From positions 434,001 through 498,000 of the forward strand of contig NZ_JAUEPH010000002.1 of the NCBI RefSeq assembly GCF_030403435.1: 64,000 nt of DNA, given 5' to 3'. The number at the start of each line of letters is the position of its first letter. Within the stretch, counting starts at the first letter, position 1. The notes beneath the pieces are model-generated. The model did not search any database. It saw only the letters and a program-made list of their open reading frames with translations, and was not told the DNA's origin. Both the position numbers and the translations under genes were made by a program. This document shows, in pieces, positions 54,085 through 61,062 of this stretch. This DNA is from Algoriphagus sediminis (lineage in GTDB: Bacteria; Bacteroidota; Bacteroidia; Cytophagales; Cyclobacteriaceae).

Positions 54085-54120
54085 AAGGAAGGATAAAAAA
54101 TTACCAAACAGTCCTTCCTT
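54085..54120. repeat. Nine-base stem-loop in the TlpA-proC gap
   Basis: AAGGAAGGA (54085-54093) is the exact complement of TCCTTCCTT (54112-54120), with an 18-base A-rich loop. No T run follows on either strand. The remainder of this 280-base gap is AT-rich and shows no reading frame or promoter that I trust. Confidence 0.4.
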
Positions 54121-54283
54121 TAAAAATCGTTTTTTCAAAAAGGAATTTGTAAAAGTTGTTTATCACCCGAGACAAATCTAGTAAAAAGATTCAAAAGAAA
54201 AACAATCTTAAACTTATTGAACATTATTTAAATATTAACTTTTTTAGAATAAGCTGAAAATTTCCAATACAATCGATTTCGAA

Positions 54284-55078
54284 CTACTTCTCGATTTTTT
54301 CATAACTAGCTAAAACCCCTCGAACCATGGAAGAGCTGAAGCCATGGTGTTCCATCTCATTTAATCCTACTATGGTACATCCTTTTGGGGTTGTAACTTT
54401 GTCTATTGCTTCTTCGGGATGCATTTCATTTTTGATCATAAGCTCTGCAGCTCCTTTCACGGTCTGATTTACTATTTTGCTTGCCGTGTCGGAATCAAAT
54501 CCAATTTGAATACCACCTTGGATCATAGCGCGAATGAAGCGAAGGACATATGCGATACCACATGCCCCTAGTACTGTCGCCGCTTCCATAAGAGATTCAT
54601 CAATACTGATGCTTTGTCCTATATGGTTGAAAAGGTTTTCTACTTCGGTTTTCTGATCAACCGTCTCATTCCTGGAACACAGACAGGTGATCGATTCCTG
54701 AATATCTGCGGCAATGTTTGGCATCGCCCTGAATATGACTTGAGAAGAATTGGTCTGCTGCGCTATTTCATTCAGACTTACTCCAGTAGCTAATGAGATC
54801 AGGATTATTTTTTTGCTTTCCAGAATGTCTTTAATCTCGTCCAAGATTACTGGTATGGTGAAAGGCTTAACCCCAAGAATTAGGATATCCGCCTTTTCGG
54901 CAGCAAGGCGATTGTCTGAGCTGATGGTAACTCCCCGCGAAGTAAATTCCGATAGATTGGCTGGATTTCTTCTAGTAAGAATTAATTGGCTCGGTTCAAA
55001 GTCCTCATTTTTTAGAAGTCCTTGAGCGATGGATTTGCCGAGGTTCCCTGAACCTATAATTGCGATAGATTTTTTCAT
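54284..55078 (-). CDS. proC: Pyrroline-5-carboxylate reductase
   Basis: ProC makes proline from pyrroline-5-carboxylate with NAD(P)H. The 264-residue protein has the Rossmann motif IAIIGSGNLGKSIAQGLL, LILGVKPFTIPVIL, FRAMPNIAADIQESIT and the dimer/active-site region AATVLGACGIAYVLRFI and KVTTPKGCTIVGLNEMEHH. It is a single gene, divergent from the XRE/membrane-protein module across 181 bases. Confidence 0.96.
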   Translation of the reverse strand: MKKSIAIIGSGNLGKSIAQGLLKNEDFEPSQLILTRRNPANLSEFTSRGVTISSDNRLAAEKADILILGVKPFTIPVILDEIKDILESKKIILISLATGVSLNEIAQQTNSSQVIFRAMPNIAADIQESITCLCSRNETVDQKTEVENLFNHIGQSISIDESLMEAATVLGACGIAYVLRFIRAMIQGGIQIGFDSDTASKIVNQTVKGAAELMIKNEMHPEEAIDKVTTPKGCTIVGLNEMEHHGFSSSMVRGVLASYEKIEK

Positions 55079-55209
55079 TTTCTTAATGGCTGGCTTGAAA
55101 TAATAAATTAAAGGTAGGTAAATGGATTCATTTCTATGAAAATGCTAATCATCATTTTCGGCTCCAATTTTTTAAATAGATCGATTTAACATTTTTTTGA
55201 AAATTTTAC

Positions 55210-55240
55210 TTGACATAATGTAAAGCAAAATTTACATTTG
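55210..55240 (+). promoter_or_regulatory. Consensus promoter of the membrane-protein/XRE module
   Basis: TTG (55210-55212), a 20-bp spacer and TACATTTG (55233-55240) match the Bacteroidota consensus perfectly. Transcription would begin near 55247, about 13 bases before the ATG at 55260. Confidence 0.8.
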
Positions 55241-55257
55241 GTAAAAATTACTTTACC
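55219..55257. promoter_or_regulatory. Tandem inverted-repeat operators over the promoter
   Basis: Two inverted repeats follow one another: TGTAAA-N6-TTTACA (55219-55236) and GGTAAA-N6-TTTACC (55240-55257). Their centres are 21 bp apart, two helical turns. They overlap the -7 box and the expected start site, so binding there would block transcription. The Cro/CI-type protein encoded at 56140 is the natural candidate ligand. Confidence 0.7.
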
Positions 55258-55259
55258 TC

Positions 55260-55676
55260 ATGAAAGAAGAATCGATTTTAAAAGTACCCATGTTTTCTCC
55301 CTGGTGGAAAAAACTTGCTCTTTCCATTTTTCCAATAACTGTGGTTTTGGGAATTGCTCTTGGTGTGATTATGGAAAATTTCACTCCAGATAATCTAGGC
55401 CAATTCATTTATGCGGGTTGGGCTTTGGGTTTCATTATTTTGAATTTATGCAAGGAAGAAGAGGAGGATGAGATGATTAAGTCCTTTAGACTTCAATCCT
55501 TTCAGACAGGATTTTATTGGACCATTTGGGGGCTGCTAGCCATTGTCTTGATTAGCTTTTTTACAAATGGAGGTCTTGACTCTGAATGGTTCTCGCCCTA
55601 TCTGGTTCTTTTCCTTTTAAACCTTTATGTGTATGCGGCTTTTCGCTATCAGCTGTACCAATCGAAAAATAACTAA
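55260..55676 (+). CDS. Four-helix membrane protein, first paralogue of an XRE-linked pair
   Basis: I do not recognise a named family for this 138-residue protein. It has four predicted membrane helices (about 22-39, 49-63, 84-101, 112-128). A short cytosolic loop between helices 2 and 3 carries the acidic motif KEEEEDE (65-71) followed by MIKSFRLQS. The same pattern recurs in the next gene (10 of 16 positions identical), so the two are tandem paralogues that may form a heteromer. The start at 55260 lies directly after the tandem operators, and the gap to the next gene is 12 bases. Confidence 0.8.
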   Translation: MKEESILKVPMFSPWWKKLALSIFPITVVLGIALGVIMENFTPDNLGQFIYAGWALGFIILNLCKEEEEDEMIKSFRLQSFQTGFYWTIWGLLAIVLISFFTNGGLDSEWFSPYLVLFLLNLYVYAAFRYQLYQSKNN

Positions 55677-55688
55677 ACCCACTTCACT

Positions 55689-56138
55689 ATGCTAACTTCA
55701 TTTCTTTTACCACACCGATTTCAGATTATTGGTTGGTGCTTGCTTATTCCAACAGTCATCCTATTAATTGCCAATGGCTATTATGATTTCGAAATACCAT
55801 GGCTTGAAATCCAGGGTGTGAGAGAAGGAGGGTTTCTGGTTGATGAAGATGAAAACTTCACGAATGAGTTAGCCATTTTAGGTGTCTTTCTAACCCTTTT
55901 TTTAATCGCCTTTTCAAAGGAGAAAGAGGAAGATGAATACATTCAAAAGCTACGATTAGAATCACTTCTAATCGCTTTTTATGCTTATTCTGCCTTTTTG
56001 GTTTTAGGAACTCTAATATTCTACGGTGAGGTCTATCTTGAATTTTTAGTCCTCAACCTGTTTTTGATTCAAATTATTTTCATTGCTCGGTTTAGATGGG
56101 TGATGTATAAGCAGAAGAAATTTCACTTGGCCCTTTAA
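55689..56138 (+). CDS. Four-helix membrane protein, second paralogue of an XRE-linked pair
   Basis: This 149-residue protein has four predicted membrane helices (about 12-28, 60-76, 93-112, 118-134). The loop after helix 2 has KEKEEDEYIQKLRLES (77-92), matching the loop of the previous protein. Between helices 1 and 2 it has an additional outward segment (FEIPWLEIQGVREGGFLVDE) that the first paralogue lacks. One base separates its stop from the XRE gene, so the three are translated together. No transport or enzyme motif was found. A link to membrane stress sensing is only a guess. Confidence 0.8.
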   Translation: MLTSFLLPHRFQIIGWCLLIPTVILLIANGYYDFEIPWLEIQGVREGGFLVDEDENFTNELAILGVFLTLFLIAFSKEKEEDEYIQKLRLESLLIAFYAYSAFLVLGTLIFYGEVYLEFLVLNLFLIQIIFIARFRWVMYKQKKFHLAL

Positions 56139-56139
56139 G

Positions 56140-56346
56140 ATGAAAAATACTGTCAAAGTAGAAAGAGCTAAAAAGAACTTCACTCAGCAGGATCTGGCAG
56201 AGCGGATTAAAGTTTCCAGGCAAACCATAAACAGCATAGAATCAGGTAAGTACGTTCCTTCAACCGTGTTGGCGCTGAAGATTGCAAAAACCTTTGAAAC
56301 TAGCTTAGAAGAAATTTTTCAGTTAGAAGAAAATGACTGGGAGTAA
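56140..56346 (+). CDS. Small Cro/CI (XRE) type DNA-binding regulator
   Basis: This 68-residue protein is a single helix-turn-helix domain of the Cro/CI family: VERAKKNFTQQDLAERIKVS with the recognition helix RQTINSIESGKYVP, then a short C-terminal ALKIAKTFETSLEEIF. There is no effector domain. Such minimal proteins are often encoded with small membrane proteins in Firmicutes, Archaea and Bacteroidota. It is the third gene of the module, one base after the second membrane protein; autoregulation through the inverted repeats at 55219-55257 is the simplest model. Confidence 0.9.
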   Translation: MKNTVKVERAKKNFTQQDLAERIKVSRQTINSIESGKYVPSTVLALKIAKTFETSLEEIFQLEENDWE

Positions 56347-56396
56347 TTTTGGATAGGAAAATTTAAGTAAGGGCTTTAATTGATATTTAGAAATTT

Positions 56397-56404
56397 TACC
56401 TTTG
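56397..56404 (+). promoter_or_regulatory. Candidate -7 box for the polysaccharide gene cluster
   Basis: TACCTTTG matches the TAnnTTTG box and sits 20 bases before the glycosyltransferase ATG. No good TTG box is found at the usual distance, so this is tentative. Confidence 0.4.
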
Positions 56405-56423
56405 GGCTTTTATAATATTTTTC

Positions 56424-57569
56424 ATGCCAAAATTAATCCGAGTTACCACGGTTCCTCTTTCTTTAAAGCTTTTGCTTGCAGGACAAATGAAATATATGTC
56501 CGAGCAAGGATGGGAAGTAATCATGGTAAGTGCGGATGGAAAAGAAATCCCTCAGATTGAAAAGTTGGAGGGGTGCAGACACGAAGTAATTCCCTTTACC
56601 CGGCGAATCACTCCCTTGCATGATTTGAAGTGCCTGATGGCACTTACCAAACTTTTCAAAAAAGAAAAACCAGATATCGTTCATACTCATACGCCTAAGG
56701 CAGGGCTGATCGGAATGATGGCTGCAAAACGTGCTGGAATAAAAACCAGAATACACACATTGGCAGGAATACCGGCAATGGCTGCTGAGGGAAATAAAAA
56801 GTCCTTACTGGAAAAAGCCGAAAAGTGGACATATAATGCTGCGACGGCCGTTTGGCCAAACTCCAAAGGGCTTTATGATTTCGTGTTGGAAAATCAGTTT
56901 TGTCCTAAAGACAAATTAGAGATTATCGGTCATGGCTCATCTAATGGTGTTGACCTCAGTAAATTCAATAGGGGAGTACTAAAGGAGAATCACTTGGTGG
57001 CGGCTACCATGAGAATCATGCCTGCTGAAAATGATTTTATCATTTTAGCGGTCGGTCGTTTGGTTGGAGATAAAGGTATTGCCGAATTGGTGGACGCATT
57101 TCTTGGTTCTAAAATTGTTAATAAGGCCAAACTGGTCCTACTCGGTAGCTATGAAAAGGATTTAGACCCTCTGCCAGCTGATACCACTAAAAAGATTGAT
57201 GATCACCCAAGAATAGTACAGATCGACTGGACTGATCATGTGGCGCATTATATGGCTCTTTCAGATGTGCTGGTGCATGCCTCGCACAGGGAGGGTTTTC
57301 CGAATGTGCTTCTAGAGGCAGGGGCGATGCAATTGCCAATTATTTGTTCTGATATAATAGGAAATCGAGACATTGTTACCCAGCAGAAAACCGGATTAAT
57401 TTTCCCGGTAAAAGACAAAGCTGTATTGACCGAAGCGCTAGAATTTGCTTTTGTTAAGCGCGATAAAATGGCAGAATTTGCAAATAATTTGCTTCTTGAG
57501 ATAGAAGAAAAATATGAACGATCAAAGATTCACCAAGCAATATTTGAAGCCTATCAAAAGCATCTTTAA
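56424..57569 (+). CDS. Family 4 glycosyltransferase, polysaccharide synthesis
   Basis: This 381-residue GT-B enzyme has the N-terminal acceptor domain (IRVTTVPLSLKLLLAGQMKY, HTHTPKAGLIGMMAAKRAG) and C-terminal donor domain with AVGRLVGDKGIAELVDAF and the E-x7-E motif region SHREGFPNVLLEAGAMQLP. It resembles transferases that add a hexosamine or hexose to undecaprenyl-linked sugars. It heads a group with a UDP-glucuronate epimerase-like gene (29 bases later) and rfbB, which together supply and use sugars for surface glycan. The sugar it transfers is not known. Confidence 0.9.
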   Translation: MPKLIRVTTVPLSLKLLLAGQMKYMSEQGWEVIMVSADGKEIPQIEKLEGCRHEVIPFTRRITPLHDLKCLMALTKLFKKEKPDIVHTHTPKAGLIGMMAAKRAGIKTRIHTLAGIPAMAAEGNKKSLLEKAEKWTYNAATAVWPNSKGLYDFVLENQFCPKDKLEIIGHGSSNGVDLSKFNRGVLKENHLVAATMRIMPAENDFIILAVGRLVGDKGIAELVDAFLGSKIVNKAKLVLLGSYEKDLDPLPADTTKKIDDHPRIVQIDWTDHVAHYMALSDVLVHASHREGFPNVLLEAGAMQLPIICSDIIGNRDIVTQQKTGLIFPVKDKAVLTEALEFAFVKRDKMAEFANNLLLEIEEKYERSKIHQAIFEAYQKHL

Positions 57570-57598
57570 GTTAGGGTGAGTAACCGTAAAGAAACCAT

Positions 57599-58651
57599 AT
57601 GAAATACCTTGTCACCGGGGCAGCCGGATTTATTGGCTTTCATGTTTGTAAGCATCTATTGGAGCGGGGAGATGAGGTGGTCGGCCTAGATATAGTCAAT
57701 GACTATTACGATGTAAACCTGAAATATGCCCGAATTTCAGAGTTAGGGATAAATAGGGAAAAGATAATCAAAGGAAAGCTGGTTACAGCTGATTCTAAGC
57801 CCTTCTCTTTTATTCAATTAAACCTTGCTGATAAGGAAGCTTTGATGAAGCTTTTCGAAAGTGAGAAGTTTGATGTGGTGATTAATCTTGCTGCTCAGGC
57901 AGGGGTCAGATATTCTCTTTCCCACCCAGAAGCTTATGTGGAAAGTAATATTGTTGGTTTCTTGAATATCCTGGAGGCTTGTAGATTTCATCCCGTGAGG
58001 CATTTAGTCTATGCATCTTCTAGCTCGGTTTATGGGGCGAATGAAAAGTTACCATTTTCGACAAAAGATTCTGTTGATCACCCCATAAGCCTTTACGCAG
58101 CATCGAAGAAGTCAAATGAACTTATGGCTCATACTTACAGCCACTTATTTGGTATTCCTTCTACAGGTTTGAGATTCTTTACGGTTTATGGACCGTGGGG
58201 AAGACCCGATATGGCTTTGTTTCTCTTTACTGAAGCCATTCTGAGAGGAGAACCCATCAAGGTCTTTAATAAAGGAGAGATGAAACGCGATTTCACCTAC
58301 GTGGATGATATTGTACAGGGGGTGCTTAAGGTGGCTGATAGACCTCCAAAAGGAGATCCTAACTATTCAGAAAAGACAGGAGACATAAGCAAATCCAAGG
58401 CTCCCTATAAAGTTTACAATATTGGTAATTCATCACCAGTGGAGCTTATGGATTATATCCGTGCAGTAGAAGATGGTTTGAGCAAAAAAGCCAAAATGGA
58501 ATTACTACCCATGCAGGCAGGGGATGTTCCAGCATCTCATGCTGACGTAACTGATTTAATGGAAGATACAGGTTACAAACCAACAACTGCAGTGAAAGAC
58601 GGAGTGGCTGCTTTTCTGGATTGGTACAAAAAATATTATTCCCAAAAATGA
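57599..58651 (+). CDS. NAD-dependent epimerase, UDP-glucuronate 4-epimerase-like
   Basis: This 350-residue extended SDR has the NAD motif GAAGFIGFHVCKHLLERG, catalytic YAASKKSNE, and TGLRFFTVYGPWGRPDMALF with the FTEAILRGEPIKVFNKGEMK region typical of UDP-glucuronate 4-epimerase. It would make UDP-galacturonate for surface polysaccharide. It is 29 bases after the glycosyltransferase and overlaps rfbB by 4 bases (ATGA). Another 4-epimerase or a dehydratase of the same group is possible. Confidence 0.88.
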   Translation: MKYLVTGAAGFIGFHVCKHLLERGDEVVGLDIVNDYYDVNLKYARISELGINREKIIKGKLVTADSKPFSFIQLNLADKEALMKLFESEKFDVVINLAAQAGVRYSLSHPEAYVESNIVGFLNILEACRFHPVRHLVYASSSSVYGANEKLPFSTKDSVDHPISLYAASKKSNELMAHTYSHLFGIPSTGLRFFTVYGPWGRPDMALFLFTEAILRGEPIKVFNKGEMKRDFTYVDDIVQGVLKVADRPPKGDPNYSEKTGDISKSKAPYKVYNIGNSSPVELMDYIRAVEDGLSKKAKMELLPMQAGDVPASHADVTDLMEDTGYKPTTAVKDGVAAFLDWYKKYYSQK

Positions 58652-59706
58652 CAAAGTCAATTCTTATAACCGGCGGTGCGGGTTTTATTGGAAGCCATGT
58701 GGTCAAGCTTTTTGTAGAAAAGTATCCCAATTATCGAATTATAAATCTGGACGCACTGACTTATGCTGGGAACCTGGAAAACCTTAAGGAGATCGAAGGC
58801 GCACAGAATTACTTTTTTGAGAAAGCAGACATTCAAGATTCCGAAGCATTAAGAAGAATTTTTTCAGAACATGGAATCACTGATGTTATTCATTTAGCCG
58901 CGGAATCCCATGTGGATCGATCTATTTCTGATCCATTGGCCTTCGTCGCCACGAACGTGATGGGCACTGTCAATTTACTAAATGTCTCAAAGTCTGCCTG
59001 GGCGGATAATTTACAAGATCACTTGTTTTATCATGTCTCTACCGATGAGGTATATGGATCACTTCACGACGATGGTTTTTTCCTAGAAACCACACCATAC
59101 GATCCTCAATCTCCGTATTCAGCTTCTAAGGCATCTTCTGATCACTTTGTTCGGGCTTATGCCAATACCTATAAGATGCGGACAGTGATATCAAACTGCT
59201 CGAATAATTACGGTCCAAATCACTTTCCGGAAAAGCTGATTCCGCTCTGCATCAATAATATCAGAAATAATAAGCCACTGCCAATTTATGGAAAAGGAGA
59301 GAACGTCCGTGACTGGTTATTTGTAAAAGATCACGCCCGAGCAATCGATACTGTTTTTCATAAAGGAAAAGCCGGAGATACTTACAATATTGGAGGATTT
59401 AATGAGTGGCAGAATATTGATATCGTTCGGCTTCTCTGCCAAAAGATGGACGAAAAACTAGGGAGGGAAAAGGGGAGCTCAGAAAAACTCATCACTTTTG
59501 TTAAGGATCGTGCAGGACATGATCTTAGATATGCTATTGATGCCACCAAGATAAAAGAGGAATTAGGGTGGGAGCCAAGCCTCCAATTTGAGGAGGGGAT
59601 AGAGATTACCATTGACTGGTACCTAAAGAATCAGGATTGGTTAGATCATGTGACCTCGGGTGAATATCAGTCCTACTATAAGAATCACTACCAGACCTCT
59701 AATTAA
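58648..59706 (+). CDS. rfbB: dTDP-glucose 4,6-dehydratase
   Basis: RfbB makes dTDP-4-keto-6-deoxyglucose, the branch point to rhamnose and other deoxysugars. From ATG 58648 it has 352 residues and overlaps the epimerase stop (ATGA), which fixes the start; the frame is open further upstream. Motifs: ITGGAGFIGSHVV, HLAAESHVDRSI, STDEVYGSL with the catalytic Asp-Glu pair, YSASKASSDHFVRAY and NNYGPNHFPEKLIP. RfbA, C and D are not in the window. Confidence 0.96.
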   Translation: MTKSILITGGAGFIGSHVVKLFVEKYPNYRIINLDALTYAGNLENLKEIEGAQNYFFEKADIQDSEALRRIFSEHGITDVIHLAAESHVDRSISDPLAFVATNVMGTVNLLNVSKSAWADNLQDHLFYHVSTDEVYGSLHDDGFFLETTPYDPQSPYSASKASSDHFVRAYANTYKMRTVISNCSNNYGPNHFPEKLIPLCINNIRNNKPLPIYGKGENVRDWLFVKDHARAIDTVFHKGKAGDTYNIGGFNEWQNIDIVRLLCQKMDEKLGREKGSSEKLITFVKDRAGHDLRYAIDATKIKEELGWEPSLQFEEGIEITIDWYLKNQDWLDHVTSGEYQSYYKNHYQTSN

Positions 59707-59717
59707 TTCTCAGGATC

Positions 59718-61001
59718 TCAGTTTTTTCTGGTGACTTTTTTGTCAAAGACAAATAATAAAGAACCTACTGCGAGCAGTCCAAGCCCCAATAGGCTTTCCT
59801 TAGGTCTTTCCCAAAAAATATAAGCCAGGATCAGCAAGCTGATGATCAAATATCCAATTTGAAGCCATGGTCTGAATGGGGCTCGAAACCCTGTTCTCAT
59901 CTTCAATTTCAAAGAGGCATAGATTGTAACACAGCCCATTAATTGAAGTATGAAACCAGCATAAACCATGACCTGATCAAATGATCCGGTAAGGAAAAGA
60001 AGCAAGCTGATCAGGGTATTCAGAAGAACGGCTCGAACCGGAATTCCGCTTTGATTGCTTTTTCCGACAAATTCCCAAAGCCTAAAATCCTTACCCATTG
60101 CTTGGGTAATTCTTGGGCCCACCCAAAGATATCCGCTAATCGTGGCAATGAGCTGCAAACCTATCAGAGATCCAATGATTAGGATTCCAGTTTCTCCTGT
60201 CACATTCTTGAATGCAATTAAAGCAACTTCAATTTGCCCACTCATTTCACCCAATGTCCCCAGTTTGAGTAGGACAAACTGGAAACCCAAATAAATTATG
60301 GTGACTAGGATTGAGGCTAATAAAAGAGCTTTAGGAAGGTTTTTTCTCGGGTTTTCAATTTCAGAGACAATGTAAGCAGCCGAATTCCAGCCTGTAAACG
60401 CATAGAAAATGTACACCATAGAAACCGCATAGCCGGGGGACCATAAGCCCTTATACCAATTATTCGAAAAACTCAGGGCGTTGTTAGGGGTGGCTTTGGC
60501 TCCAAGCCCCCAAAAAATTAGCCCCAGAATAAAACAGATCTTGAATGCAGTGAAGAGATTATGAAATCTTGCTGATCGCTGAATAGAAAAAATATGCACC
60601 AAAGGGATGAATAGTAGTGCTACTAGACCTGGAAGGATGGAGTCATTTGTGATAGGAGATAGATATCGATTCATAGCCATAGCGGCTATGGCAATAGGAG
60701 CTGAAAAACCGACCGTCAGAGAAACCCAAGAGTATAAATAGCCAAAAGAAGGATGGATTGTCTCACTAAGAAAAACGTAGTCCCCGCCCGACTTTTTGAA
60801 GTGAGTTCCGAGCTCTGCATAAATCAGGGCTCCGATGAAAGCCAATAATCCTCCAAGAAGCCAAGCCAAAAGAATGGCCGCTGAGTCATCGGTGGAAATA
60901 AACTGAAACCCAAGGCTGGTAAAAACTCCAGTACCGATCATATTGGCCACTACGATGCTAGTGGCAGTTTTCCATGAGATTTTTGAGCGCGGGTCCGTCA
61001 T
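59718..61001 (-). CDS. APC family amino acid permease
   Basis: This 427-residue protein has about twelve membrane helices of the LAT/APC type: VVANMIGTGVFTSLGF in helix 1 (the unwound substrate segment), YAELGTHFKKSGGDYVFL and FYAFTGWNSAAYIVSEIENP in helix 6. It probably exchanges or imports an amino acid. It converges on rfbB (11 bases apart) and is preceded on the minus strand by a terminator, so it has its own transcript. The substrate cannot be told. Confidence 0.93.
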   Translation of the reverse strand: MTDPRSKISWKTATSIVVANMIGTGVFTSLGFQFISTDDSAAILLAWLLGGLLAFIGALIYAELGTHFKKSGGDYVFLSETIHPSFGYLYSWVSLTVGFSAPIAIAAMAMNRYLSPITNDSILPGLVALLFIPLVHIFSIQRSARFHNLFTAFKICFILGLIFWGLGAKATPNNALSFSNNWYKGLWSPGYAVSMVYIFYAFTGWNSAAYIVSEIENPRKNLPKALLLASILVTIIYLGFQFVLLKLGTLGEMSGQIEVALIAFKNVTGETGILIIGSLIGLQLIATISGYLWVGPRITQAMGKDFRLWEFVGKSNQSGIPVRAVLLNTLISLLLFLTGSFDQVMVYAGFILQLMGCVTIYASLKLKMRTGFRAPFRPWLQIGYLIISLLILAYIFWERPKESLLGLGLLAVGSLLFVFDKKVTRKN

Positions 61002-61014
61002 TAACTCGCATAAT

Positions 61015-61046
61015 AAAAAAAGGTCTCCAAATCTGGAGACCTTTTT
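61015..61046 (-). terminator. Intrinsic terminator downstream of the Asp-box protein gene
   Basis: AGGTCTCCA (61021-61029) pairs with TGGAGACCT (61034-61042) around AATC, with A and T runs on the two sides. On the minus strand it ends the 61063-64000 transcript, 17 bases past its stop and before the APC permease. Confidence 0.92.
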
Positions 61047-61062
61047 GTGGACATGGGGTTTT

